Source: Lacinutrix sp. WUR7
GTDB taxonomy: Bacteria > Bacteroidota > Bacteroidia > Flavobacteriales > Flavobacteriaceae
Direction of reading: 5' to 3'
Assembly (NCBI RefSeq): GCF_016864015.1
Contig: NZ_CP045067.1
Coordinates: 903,001 to 967,000, forward strand
DNA: 64,000 nucleotides
Positions within the stretch are counted from its first letter, which is position 1, and every line of letters begins with the position of its first letter. A model generated the notes under the pieces. It made no database searches, was not told the DNA's origin, and was given only the letters and a program-made list of their open reading frames with translations. This document shows positions 27,137-36,171 of the stretch, one piece after another. The position numbers were made by a program, and so were the translations under genes.

Positions 27137-28282
27137 ATGAAAAACATATATATCCTATTATTTTCAATGGTTTTAGTAGCCTGCGGAAATTCAGAAAAAA
27201 AAGCAGAAATAGTTCCGGAAACAGAAACATATAACAACAAAACTACCATTACAAAAGCACAGTTTGAAGGCGAAAAAATGGCATTTGGCTCCTTATCCGA
27301 GTACGATTTTAACGAAACCATAAAAGTAAACGGCATGATAGATGTACCGCCAAAAAACAAATCTAGCGTTACGACTTTTACAGGTGGTTATATTACAAAA
27401 ACACCATTATTAATTGGAGATAGTGTAAAAAAAGGACAACTTTTAGTAACCCTGGAAAATCCAGAATTTGTAGAGCTTCAGCAAAATTATTTGGAAGTTG
27501 CAGAGCAATTAAATTATTTAAAATCGGAATACCACAGACAAAAAACATTGTTTGAAGAAAAAATTACTTCCGAAAAAAACTATCTAAAAGCGGAAAGTGC
27601 TTATAAAAGCAACCTGGCGCATTATAATGGTTTACGTAAGAAATTACAAATGCTAAATCTGAATCCGAGTAGTGTAGAACAAGGACGAATTTCTTCCACT
27701 ATAAATTTATATGCACCAATTTCTGGACACGTTACTAAGGTTTATGTAAGTAATGGAACCTATGTTTCACCAAGCGATGTTATTATGGAAATTGTAGATA
27801 TTGACCATATTCATTTAGAATTATCGGTCTTTGAAAAGGACATTATGCAAATTAAAAAAGATCAGAAAATTCTGTTTACAATTCCTGAAGCTTCCAATAA
27901 AACCTTTGAAGCAGAAGTACATTTAGTTGGGACCACTATTGATGAACAAACGAGACGTGTAAAAGTGCATGGACACGTAGATAATGATAAAGAAAACTTT
28001 ATTGTTGGGATGTTTGTCGATGCAGATATTATTGTGGATAGCACGAAAAGTATGGGACTTCCAAAAGAAGCTATTATGGAAGTTGGCGACGCATTTTATG
28101 TTTTAGTTTTAGAAGAACAACATGCTGAAGAATTTCAATTAGAAAAAGTTAAATTAGAGCTTGGAAAGCAAACCGAAATGCATGTCGAAATTCTAAATGC
28201 TGAAGTTTTAAAAGACAAACAAATCTTAGTAAAAGGCAACAGCATGCTTTTAAATGATAGTGAAAGCGGACATAGTCACTAA
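27137..28282 (+). CDS. RND periplasmic adaptor lipoprotein (CusB/CzcB-like)
   Basis: 381 residues. The lipobox LVACGNS marks a lipoprotein. Lipoyl/barrel-sandwich half-motifs (KTPLLIGDSVKKGQLLVTLENPEF and SGHVTKVYVSNGTYV, each about 20 residues) flank an alpha hairpin, followed by a beta-barrel domain (about 230-300) and a membrane-proximal domain; the C-terminus ends ESGHSH. It is the adaptor that joins the inner-membrane pump to the outer-membrane factor. Four bases separate it from the fused pump gene, so translation is probably coupled. A P-type ATPase gene follows 21 bases later. Confidence 0.93.
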   Translation: MKNIYILLFSMVLVACGNSEKKAEIVPETETYNNKTTITKAQFEGEKMAFGSLSEYDFNETIKVNGMIDVPPKNKSSVTTFTGGYITKTPLLIGDSVKKGQLLVTLENPEFVELQQNYLEVAEQLNYLKSEYHRQKTLFEEKITSEKNYLKAESAYKSNLAHYNGLRKKLQMLNLNPSSVEQGRISSTINLYAPISGHVTKVYVSNGTYVSPSDVIMEIVDIDHIHLELSVFEKDIMQIKKDQKILFTIPEASNKTFEAEVHLVGTTIDEQTRRVKVHGHVDNDKENFIVGMFVDADIIVDSTKSMGLPKEAIMEVGDAFYVLVLEEQHAEEFQLEKVKLELGKQTEMHVEILNAEVLKDKQILVKGNSMLLNDSESGHSH

Positions 28283-28303
28283 TCAAAACTTAAAATAGAT
28301 ACT

Positions 28304-30280
28304 ATGGAGGACCATAACCATGACGGACACAACCACAGCCATAATTTAATTTTTGGAAAAAAAACAGAACTGTATTTCGCTATACTATGTGGTGTTTTTT
28401 TAATTACTGGTTTTACTGTTGAAAAGCTAACCGATGCTCCTTCTTGGACATCGGTTTTCAGTTATATTATCGCTTATTTTTTTGGTGGTTATTTTATAAC
28501 TATTGAAGCGTATCAAAAAATCATAAAAGGTGGTTTTGATATTGATTTTTTAATGATTGTTGCCGCTATTGGAGCAGCCTATATTGGTAGTTGGGCAGAA
28601 GGCGCTTTACTTTTGTTTTTATTTAGTTTAGGTCATGCCCTAGAACACTATGCGATGCATAAAGCTAAAAAATCTATTGAAGCTTTAAGTGATTTATCGC
28701 CAAAAACAGCATTGGTTAAAAAAGGAAATCAGCTAATGGAAATACCAATTGAAAGTTTAAAAATTGGCGACATAATCGTTGTAAAACCAAACACCAAAAT
28801 AGCAGCAGATGGTGTAATCATAACCGGAAACAGTAGCATCAATCAAGCACCAATTACTGGAGAAAGTATGCCTGTGGATAAAACTGCCATTACGACTTTA
28901 GATAAGTTACCAGAATTTAAAGACATCGACAAAAAACATATCGCATTTTCTGGAACAATAAATGGAGATAGTACCATTGAAATACTTGTTTTAAAACGAA
29001 GTCAAGACTCTACCGTTGCCCGATTAATTAAAATGGTAAGTGAGGTAGAAACGCAGAAATCACCAACACAACGATTAACCAAAAAATTTGAAAAATGGTA
29101 CGTTCCCATTGTGATCATTGTAGTGGTATTATTATGTTTTGCATATCTAGTTATAGACGAAACCTTTAACGAAAGTCTATACAGAGCAATAACGGTTTTA
29201 GTAGCCGCTAGTCCTTGTGCGTTGGCCATTTCAACACCAAGTGCTGTACTTAGTGGTATTGCAAGAGCTGCACAAAAAGGGGTTTTAATTAAAGGCGGAA
29301 AGGCTTTAGAAGATTTAGGAAGTATTACCACTATTGCCTTTGACAAAACAGGAACTTTAACGGAAGGAAAACCAAAATTGACTAACGTCATCCCACTAAA
29401 TGATTTTGAAGAACAGGAGTTTTTACAAATCGTTTTAGAAGTGGAAAGCTTAAGTAATCATCCATTAGCAAAAGCAATTGCAAAAGACATCGAGAAATTA
29501 CATAGCATAAGTTTTAAAGGCATTGCAAAAAACATTGAAGCAATACAAGGAAAAGGAATTACAGCCACATACAACACCTCTAAAGTGTTTATTGGTAATT
29601 TAAAATTGATGCAGGACGAAGGCATTACAGTAACGAATATTGTCACCACTAAAATGAATAGCCTATTACAAAACGGACATACCGTAATGCTTGTGGCTTT
29701 TAAAAAGGAAATTATTGGTATCCTTAGCGTAATGGATGTCCCAAGAAAAACAGCTGCAGACACACTTAAAAAACTGCGCGCTATTGGTATAAAACGAATG
29801 ATTATGCTTACTGGAGATCATCAAAATGTTGGAGATGCTATTGCTAAACAAATTGGTTTAACCGAAGCAAAAGGAAACTTATTACCAGAAGATAAAGTTA
29901 CTGCTATTAAAAACTTACTAGCAACAGACGGAAAAATTGCTATGGTTGGTGATGGCGTAAATGATGCTCCAGCCATGGCTTTAAGCACCGTTAGTGTTGC
30001 TATGGGAGCAGCAGGAAGCGATGTCGCTTTAGAAACTGCAGATGTAGCACTAATGTCGGATAAAATTGAGAATTTACCGTTTGTTATTGGATTAAGTAGA
30101 GCATCCAAACGAATTATAAAAGAAAACATTTTTATAAGCTTAGCTGTTGTTGCCGTACTAGTGCCTGTTACCATTTTAGGACTAACCAATATTGGAATCG
30201 CTGTTTTGTTTCATGAAGGATCCACAGTTATAGTGGTTATAAATGCATTACGATTATTAGCGTACAAAGATCAAATATAA
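28304..30280 (+). CDS. P1B-4-type heavy-metal-translocating ATPase
   Basis: 658 residues. The N-terminus has no HMA domain but is His-rich (MEDHNHDGHNHSHN). Family motifs: TGES, the phosphorylation site DKTGTLTEG, GDGVND and HP-type SNHPLAKAIA. The metal-binding membrane motif is SPC (VAASPCALAIS), not CPC, and the last membrane pair carries HEGST. SPC plus HEG(G/S)T defines the P1B-4 group (CoaT/CtpD/CzcP), which exports Co, Zn or Fe, so a copper ATPase is unlikely. It moves cytosolic metal to the periplasm, where the neighbouring RND system can take over. Confidence 0.93.
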   Translation: MEDHNHDGHNHSHNLIFGKKTELYFAILCGVFLITGFTVEKLTDAPSWTSVFSYIIAYFFGGYFITIEAYQKIIKGGFDIDFLMIVAAIGAAYIGSWAEGALLLFLFSLGHALEHYAMHKAKKSIEALSDLSPKTALVKKGNQLMEIPIESLKIGDIIVVKPNTKIAADGVIITGNSSINQAPITGESMPVDKTAITTLDKLPEFKDIDKKHIAFSGTINGDSTIEILVLKRSQDSTVARLIKMVSEVETQKSPTQRLTKKFEKWYVPIVIIVVVLLCFAYLVIDETFNESLYRAITVLVAASPCALAISTPSAVLSGIARAAQKGVLIKGGKALEDLGSITTIAFDKTGTLTEGKPKLTNVIPLNDFEEQEFLQIVLEVESLSNHPLAKAIAKDIEKLHSISFKGIAKNIEAIQGKGITATYNTSKVFIGNLKLMQDEGITVTNIVTTKMNSLLQNGHTVMLVAFKKEIIGILSVMDVPRKTAADTLKKLRAIGIKRMIMLTGDHQNVGDAIAKQIGLTEAKGNLLPEDKVTAIKNLLATDGKIAMVGDGVNDAPAMALSTVSVAMGAAGSDVALETADVALMSDKIENLPFVIGLSRASKRIIKENIFISLAVVAVLVPVTILGLTNIGIAVLFHEGSTVIVVINALRLLAYKDQI

Positions 30281-30372
30281 ATACAGCTTTTTGACGCAAC
30301 CTTTTCATCTTTTCAGCATCTACTGTTGGTATGACTTTTGATTAACCAAATACATAATTTAAAAATAAACAA

Positions 30373-30945
30373 ATGAAAAAAGCCCTTTTAGGATTATTGT
30401 TATTTACCTCTTTTGCAACTTTTGCGCAAGAAGATGTACAAGAAGAAAAAGTAAAACACAGTGAAATAAAGATAAATGCTTTTAATCTTATTTTGTTTAA
30501 ATCTATAGATGTCTCTTATGAATATTTATTAGATTCAGAATCTTCTATAGGCGCTTCTGTATTAATCAATTTAAGAGATACCGATTCTGGGGAAGATATT
30601 TATTATAACGAAAAACTTGCCATCACGCCATATTATAGACGTTACTTTTCAAGCAAATATGCTTGGGGATTTTTCTTAGAAGCTTTTGGAATGTATAACG
30701 TACAAGATGATGTCTATGAAGAATACAATTACAATATGATTTCTGACCAATACGAATACACCACATCGGACGAAACCTCTAACAATCTAGCTTTTGGAAT
30801 GGCAGTTGGCGGAAAATTTGTTAGCAAAAAAGGATTCTTATTTGAAGTATTTGGAGGTGTAGGTAGAAATATTATTCAATCTAACGAGATAATTGCAAGT
30901 GAATTTGTACCACGTTTAGGTGCAACTTTTGGTTGGAGATTTTAA
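30373..30945 (+). CDS. Small outer-membrane beta-barrel protein (DUF3575-like)
   Basis: 190 residues with a signal peptide (LFTSFATFAQ). The rest is alternating strands (IKINAFNLILFKSIDVSYEY, YYRRYFSSKYAWGFFLEAF as strand pairs) ending in ATFGWRF, the aromatic C-terminus of an outer-membrane barrel. It resembles the DUF3575 group of unknown role. It lies 92 bases after the ATPase without a clear terminator between, so it may be read with the efflux locus. Confidence 0.7.
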   Translation: MKKALLGLLLFTSFATFAQEDVQEEKVKHSEIKINAFNLILFKSIDVSYEYLLDSESSIGASVLINLRDTDSGEDIYYNEKLAITPYYRRYFSSKYAWGFFLEAFGMYNVQDDVYEEYNYNMISDQYEYTTSDETSNNLAFGMAVGGKFVSKKGFLFEVFGGVGRNIIQSNEIIASEFVPRLGATFGWRF

Positions 30946-30972
30946 GCACAAGAATATTTTACAAAACAAAAC

Positions 30973-30997
30973 CCAAGCTTTCAGGCTTGGTTTTTTT
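30973..30997 (+). terminator. Terminator after the small barrel gene
   Basis: CCAAGC at 30973-30978 pairs with GCTTGG at 30985-30990, followed by seven T. Confidence 0.8.
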
Positions 30998-31040
30998 ATT
31001 TAATTTCAAAAAATTATATTCGTGAATCTTTGATGGAGTA

Positions 31041-31075
31041 AAAAAAAACGCTCAAACAATTATTGCTTGAGCGTT
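31041..31075 (-). terminator. Terminator of glyS
   Basis: AACGCTCAA at 31047-31055 pairs with TTGAGCGTT at 31067-31075. Read on the minus strand, the stem is followed by a run of T (the A-run at 31041-31048) and lies 36 bases after the glyS stop. Confidence 0.85.
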
Positions 31076-31110
31076 CTATTTATAAGATTCCTTTTTTCAA
31101 AGGAATGAGA

Positions 31111-32655
31111 TTATTTCATTTTCATTAGCCAATGTTTCACATCGATCTCTGCTTTAATCAAGTCTTTTAAATCTTCGATTTTTACACGTTTTTGTTCCAT
31201 AGTATCTCTATGTCTTATAGTAACCGTGTTATTTTCTAAAGTTTCATGATCTACAGTAATACAAAATGGTGTTCCATTCGCATCTTGACGTCTGTAACGC
31301 TTTCCTACGGCATCTTTTTCGTCATAAAAAACATTGAAATCCCATTTTAAATCTTCTACAATTTGTTTTGCTACTTCTGGCAAACCATCCTTTTTTACTA
31401 AAGGAAAGATTGCTGCTTTTACAGGAGCTAAAACTGCTGGTAATTTTAAAACGGTTCTTGTAGTATTGTTTTCTAGTTCTTCTTCCATTAAAGCATTAGA
31501 AAACACCGCTAAAAACATTCTGTCTAAACCAATAGAAGTTTCTAAAACATAAGGTGTATAGCTTTTGTTTTCTTCATGATCAAAATACTGAAGCTTCTTA
31601 CCTGAAAATTCTTCGTGTTGTTTTAAATCGAAATCGGTACGCGAGTGAATTCCTTCTAATTCTTTAAATCCGAAAGGGAATTTAAACTCAATATCTGTTG
31701 CAGCATCTGCATAATGTGCTAATTTTTCGTGGTCATGAAAACGATAGTTCTCTGCTCCCATTCCTAAAGAAAGATGCCATTTCATTCTGGTTTCTTTCCA
31801 TTTATCAAACCATTCTTTTTGTGTTCCTGGTTTAATAAAGAATTGCATTTCCATTTGTTCAAACTCACGCATTCTAAAGATAAACTGTCTTGCAACAATT
31901 TCGTTTCTAAATGCTTTTCCTGTTTGTGCGATACCAAAAGGAATTTTCATTCTTCCTGTTTTTTGCACATTCAAGAAGTTTACAAAAATTCCTTGTGCTG
32001 TTTCCGGACGCAAGTATAAATCCATTGCAGTTTCTGCAGAAGCACCTAGTTTGGTTCCAAACATAAGGTTAAACTGCTTCACGTCTGTCCAATTTCTACT
32101 TCCCGTTAAAGGATCTGCGATTTCTAATTCTTCAATTAGCAATTTCACATCTGCTAAATCTTCCGCTTCCAGAGATTTCCCTAAGCGTTTTAAAATCGTA
32201 TCTATTTTTTCTTGATATCCTAAAACTCTTCCGTTAGTAGAAATAAATTCTTCTTTATTAAAGGATTCTCCAAAACGCTTTTCCGCCTTTTTTACTTCCT
32301 TTTCCATCTTCGTTTCAATTTTAGCGCAATAATCTTCCACTAAAACATCTGCACGATATCTTTTATTAGAATCTTTGTTGTCAATTAATGGATCACTAAA
32401 AGCATCAACGTGGCCAGAAGCTTTCCATGTTGTAGGATGCATAAATATGGATGCATCTATTCCTACTATATTATCATTCATTTGCACCATGGCTTTCCAC
32501 CAGTAGTCGCGAATGTTCTTTTTAAGCTCTGCTCCATTTTGAGCATAGTCATATACTGCACTTAATCCATCGTAAATTTCACTACTCTGGAAAACGTAAC
32601 CATACTCTTTTGCATGAGAGATTACTTTTTTAAATTGATCGTCTTGATTTGCCAT
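31111..32655 (-). CDS. glyS: Glycyl-tRNA synthetase, dimeric class II type
   Basis: 514 residues from the ATG at 32655 (MANQDDQFKKVISHAKEYG). An in-frame Met three codons earlier (32664) is unlikely, because a TACTTTTG promoter element (minus strand of 32662-32669) overlaps it. Class II motifs: GKAFRNEI and FRMREFEQMEMQFF (motif 2 region), SIGLDRMFLAVFSNA (motif 3), and the anticodon-binding domain in the last 120 residues. This is the single-chain alpha-2 enzyme, as usual in Bacteroidetes, not the GlyQ/GlyS tetramer. It charges tRNA-Gly with glycine. Confidence 0.94.
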   Translation of the reverse strand: MANQDDQFKKVISHAKEYGYVFQSSEIYDGLSAVYDYAQNGAELKKNIRDYWWKAMVQMNDNIVGIDASIFMHPTTWKASGHVDAFSDPLIDNKDSNKRYRADVLVEDYCAKIETKMEKEVKKAEKRFGESFNKEEFISTNGRVLGYQEKIDTILKRLGKSLEAEDLADVKLLIEELEIADPLTGSRNWTDVKQFNLMFGTKLGASAETAMDLYLRPETAQGIFVNFLNVQKTGRMKIPFGIAQTGKAFRNEIVARQFIFRMREFEQMEMQFFIKPGTQKEWFDKWKETRMKWHLSLGMGAENYRFHDHEKLAHYADAATDIEFKFPFGFKELEGIHSRTDFDLKQHEEFSGKKLQYFDHEENKSYTPYVLETSIGLDRMFLAVFSNALMEEELENNTTRTVLKLPAVLAPVKAAIFPLVKKDGLPEVAKQIVEDLKWDFNVFYDEKDAVGKRYRRQDANGTPFCITVDHETLENNTVTIRHRDTMEQKRVKIEDLKDLIKAEIDVKHWLMKMK

Positions 32656-32661
32656 AGGTTG

Positions 32662-32700
32662 CAAAAGTAAAAAACCACTCCATATTAATGGAATGGTTTT
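32662..32700 (-). terminator. Terminator hairpin overlapping the glyS promoter element
   Basis: AAAACCACTCCA at 32671-32682 pairs, with one mismatch, with TGGAATGGTTTT at 32689-32700; on the minus strand a T-run follows. It ends the gene at 32722-33603. The T-run merges with TACTTTTG (32662-32669, minus strand), a -7 promoter element for glyS. Confidence 0.7.
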
Positions 32701-32721
32701 AATAAAATTATAAGTTATTTT

Positions 32722-33603
32722 TTAATTTAGTGTTATTGATGTGCTTCCTAAAAAGGTAGCATTTTGAAATACGTCCACATTATAACTCCCTGGTTTTAGT
32801 TTTTCTTTGTCTCTAATGCTAATTTTAAGACAAGCTGTAATTTTTTCGGAAACATTTTTAATGGTTGTTTTTCCGCTATACCCAATTTTCATTCCTTGAT
32901 AATTAAGAACACCTCTTTCAGAAACTATTTGATCTTTAATATCTAAAATTTGAACGTAAATATTTTTATTTCCTTTGTTAGACAACGCATTACCTTCCAA
33001 TAAAATACACACTTCAATTTGGTCTGCTTCGCTTAATTTATCCGTTTCGTATACTTCTGCATGTGTTGTGTTTAATGCTACAGCAGTTATATTACCAACT
33101 TTAAGCGTTCCAGCTGTACTAATAATAGTGTTTAACTTTTCATTCTTTTTTGTTAAACTAGCTAATTGGATCTTTTGATTTTCAACTTTTTGAGAAACAG
33201 AATCTACTTGAGAGTGTAGTGAATTATTATCGCGAACAAGCGCATCTATTTGATCAAAAATAACTTCTCTTTCGTTTTTAAGAGCGTTTATTTGACTTCT
33301 ATATTTAGATATTAAAGATAAATCGGTTTTTGTATTTTTTACAGCACTTAAAATGCCCTGTATTTTTGTCTTTGAATCTTTTAATTTTGTATTTACAACG
33401 TCGTTTTCAATAGAAACATCATTATAAAGAGAAATCATTTCTGTTAATTCATGTTGAACAAGTTTCATTTCTTGTTCTAAAAATTCCTCTTGATTTTTAA
33501 AGGAATTAAAAGTTGAAAGACTATAAGATCCTAAAACAGCAATTGCTATTACCAATGTACCAATAATTAATCTGTAGTTAAAAGTTTGAGGGAAAACTAA
33601 CAT
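32722..33603 (-). CDS. Membrane-anchored coiled-coil protein, function unknown
   Basis: 293 residues. One membrane segment near residues 10-30 (LIIGTLVIAIAVLGSYSL), then a long coiled coil (about 35-155, dense in Lys, Glu, Gln), then a compact beta-rich C-terminal domain (about 165-293; ending ATFLGSTSITLN). Such proteins are conserved in Flavobacteriaceae and are sometimes labelled chromosome-partitioning proteins, but no ATPase motif is present here, so that name would be wrong. Topology suggests a short cytoplasmic tail and a periplasmic rod with a beta head. It is divergent from comF. Confidence 0.75.
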   Translation of the reverse strand: MLVFPQTFNYRLIIGTLVIAIAVLGSYSLSTFNSFKNQEEFLEQEMKLVQHELTEMISLYNDVSIENDVVNTKLKDSKTKIQGILSAVKNTKTDLSLISKYRSQINALKNEREVIFDQIDALVRDNNSLHSQVDSVSQKVENQKIQLASLTKKNEKLNTIISTAGTLKVGNITAVALNTTHAEVYETDKLSEADQIEVCILLEGNALSNKGNKNIYVQILDIKDQIVSERGVLNYQGMKIGYSGKTTIKNVSEKITACLKISIRDKEKLKPGSYNVDVFQNATFLGSTSITLN

Positions 33604-33734
33604 ATTATTTATTTTACAATACGAAGCTAGATATTTAGATTGGTATAATTTATTTTAATCGATAAAGTAGGTGAAATAATTGTTGAAGTAATTTATTCTA
33701 ACCGTTTACAATATTTTTTTGTAAGTTTAATACT

Positions 33735-34415
33735 ATGTTCCAGGCTGTTATAGATTTGTTCTTTCCAAAGGTGTGCTATGCATGCTATTCCCACTTACAA
33801 GATTCTGAAATATATATTTGTACTTCTTGCAGACACAACTTTCCTGTAACGAATTATCACTTTAACGCAAATAGCACTGTAGAAAAAGTGTTTTATGGTC
33901 GTGCAAAAGTAGAACAGGCCACAGCATTGCTTCGTTTTGAAAAAAAAGGCGTTGTGCAACAGCTTATTCATAATTTAAAATATAAAGGTTATGAAGAAAT
34001 AGGTACCTTTTTAGGAGAATGGCTTGGTAACGAATTAAAAGAATTAGATACTTTTAAAGAAGTAGATGTTGTTATCCCAGTGCCTTTACATAAAAAGAAG
34101 CTAAAAAAAAGAGGTTATAATCAAGTATCTAAATTTGGACAAGAAATAGCAAAATCTTTGCAAGTAGATTACAATGACAGATCTTTAATAAAAATAACAA
34201 ATACAAAATCTCAAGTGACTAAAAGACGATTTGCACGTTGGCAAGCAGACCATGAACTTTTTGCATTAGAAAATCCCGAATTAATAGAAAACAAACATAT
34301 TTTACTTGTGGATGATATTATTACTACTGGAGCAACGTTAGAGTCTTGCATACAAGTGTTAAATAAAGCCCAAAATGTTAAAATAAGTATAGCAACCATG
34401 GCAATAGTACCTTAA
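33735..34415 (+). CDS. comF: ComF-family phosphoribosyltransferase-like protein
   Basis: 226 residues. A zinc-finger-like N-terminus (CYACYSHLQDSEIYICTSC in two CxxC pairs) precedes a phosphoribosyltransferase core with the PRPP-binding motif LLVDDIITTGATL near residue 190 and the conserved NQVSKFGQEIAKSL helix. ComF in competent bacteria takes part in DNA uptake; most relatives have no defined substrate. The length and motif set fit the family well. Confidence 0.9.
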   Translation: MFQAVIDLFFPKVCYACYSHLQDSEIYICTSCRHNFPVTNYHFNANSTVEKVFYGRAKVEQATALLRFEKKGVVQQLIHNLKYKGYEEIGTFLGEWLGNELKELDTFKEVDVVIPVPLHKKKLKKRGYNQVSKFGQEIAKSLQVDYNDRSLIKITNTKSQVTKRRFARWQADHELFALENPELIENKHILLVDDIITTGATLESCIQVLNKAQNVKISIATMAIVP

Positions 34416-34548
34416 GTATTTTATGGATGTAGGGCATTTAAATTTTTTCTATTTACTAAAAAATTGTTCTTTTGAAGTTAAATTTTGCTTAAACATAAAA
34501 AGCTTAAAGGAGTTCAATGATAAATATGTTGTTACTTTGTGCTAAATC

Positions 34549-36171
34549 ATGAAATTTAAAATGCGTAATACCTTATCCAATTTAATTTTAATTCTAACCA
34601 TAGGCTTCATTATAGTTAGTTGTGCTAATAGAGGAAATCCTAGTGGTGGACCAAAGGACGTTACTCCTCCTCAAATTGTAAAATCTATTCCAGAAAATTA
34701 TTCTACAAATTTTAATGGTAAAGAAATTAAGATCTATTTTGATGAGTATGTAAAAATTAAAAACCTAAGCAAACAACTTATTATATCACCACCAATGGAT
34801 CCTGCTCCAGAAGTTACGCCTCTTGGTACAGCAAGTAAATACATCACTATTAAAATTAACGACACCTTACTAGATAATACAACCTATGCTTTTAACTTTG
34901 GAAATAGCATAACAGATAACAACGAAGAAAACCCATATTCTTATTATAAATATATTTTATCGACAGGAAGTTATATCGATTCCCTTTCTGTTAAAGGTGA
35001 AATTTCTGATGCTATTTTACGTAAGCCAGATGATTTTGTTTCTGTACGTCTATACGAGATAGACTCTACTTTTAACGATTCTATTGTTTACAATAAACTA
35101 CCAAAATATGTAACCAATACTTTAGATAGCACAACTACATTTAGTATCGATAACATAAAAGCAGGAAAGTATATGCTTATTGCTTTAAAAGATGCTAATG
35201 AAGACAATAAATTTCAGCAATTAACAGACAAAATAGGTTTTTATAAAAATTATATTACGGTACCAACAGATTCTACTTTTTCTCTAAAACTATTTAAAGA
35301 AGAAGCAGATTTCACTATAATTAGACCACGTTTAGTTGCTGGCGAAAAAATAGCTTTTGGTTACCGCGGAGATTATAAAAACACAGCAATTAATATTACT
35401 TCTGTAGTGCCAGAAGATTTTATTCATACCATTACAAAAGACGCCAAAACAGATTCTTTAAACTACTGGTACAAACCAAGACTAAAAGATACGGATTCTT
35501 TACTTTTTACTGTGAAAAACAAAAATTACAGCGAAGATTTTACAGTTAAAATTAGCGACCAGCCAAGAGATACTTTAAAAATAGAAGCAATAACGAAAGG
35601 AAGTTTAAACTTTAAAGACGATTTTAAATTAACAGCAAATATTCCGTTGGTAAATTTTAACGAACAAAAGCTTACTATTTTAGATAAAGACTCCCTAAAA
35701 GTAGCATATAAAACAGCATTAGACACACTTAATAACACCTATTCTTTTGCTTTTGATAAAACGGAAGACAACAAATATGCTATTCAAGTTTTACCAGAAG
35801 CTTTTACCGATTTTTTTAACAATAAAAACGATACTTTAAATTATAAAGTAAGCACAAAAAACTTTGCGGATTATGGTAATGTAAGAATAACTTTAAATAA
35901 TGCTAAATACCCTGTAATAGCGCAATTAACAGATGATAAAGGTGAAATAAAAGCAGAAGTTTATAGCACAGAACCAGAACCTTTGGATTTTAGACATCTA
36001 GATCCTGCAAAATATTATTTGCGTGTTATTTTTGATGCTAATAAAAATCAAAAATATGATTCTGGAAACTATTTAAAAAAGCGCCAAGCAGAACGTATTA
36101 GTCATTTCCCTAATGCATTAGAAATAAGGTCTAGTTGGGATTTAATAGAAGAATTTACGCTATTAGATTAA
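34549..36171 (+). CDS. Ig-like-domain lipoprotein, conserved in Flavobacteria
   Basis: 540 residues. The lipobox is IVSCANRG, followed by GNPSGGPKDVTPPQIVKSIP, which opens a bacterial Ig-like (SbsA/Big_5) domain of about 100 residues. The rest is beta-rich with several D-T and D-S pairs (LKDANEDNKFQQ, IFDANKNQKYD) that look like calcium-binding edge loops of carboxypeptidase-regulatory-like folds. Presumably anchored in the outer or inner membrane and periplasm- or surface-exposed; its function is unknown. The start could also be the Met at residue 5 (MRNTL). Its 3-prime end overlaps the convergent amidase gene by 17 bases. Confidence 0.8.
   Translation: MKFKMRNTLSNLILILTIGFIIVSCANRGNPSGGPKDVTPPQIVKSIPENYSTNFNGKEIKIYFDEYVKIKNLSKQLIISPPMDPAPEVTPLGTASKYITIKINDTLLDNTTYAFNFGNSITDNNEENPYSYYKYILSTGSYIDSLSVKGEISDAILRKPDDFVSVRLYEIDSTFNDSIVYNKLPKYVTNTLDSTTTFSIDNIKAGKYMLIALKDANEDNKFQQLTDKIGFYKNYITVPTDSTFSLKLFKEEADFTIIRPRLVAGEKIAFGYRGDYKNTAINITSVVPEDFIHTITKDAKTDSLNYWYKPRLKDTDSLLFTVKNKNYSEDFTVKISDQPRDTLKIEAITKGSLNFKDDFKLTANIPLVNFNEQKLTILDKDSLKVAYKTALDTLNNTYSFAFDKTEDNKYAIQVLPEAFTDFFNNKNDTLNYKVSTKNFADYGNVRITLNNAKYPVIAQLTDDKGEIKAEVYSTEPEPLDFRHLDPAKYYLRVIFDANKNQKYDSGNYLKKRQAERISHFPNALEIRSSWDLIEEFTLLD

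Noticed and set aside
28304-30280. Copper-exporting (CPC) P-type ATPase
   Set aside because: The membrane motif is SPC with HEGST, the P1B-4 signature, and there is no HMA domain.
32722-33603. ParA-like chromosome partitioning protein
   Set aside because: No Walker motif; only a membrane anchor, coiled coil and beta domain.
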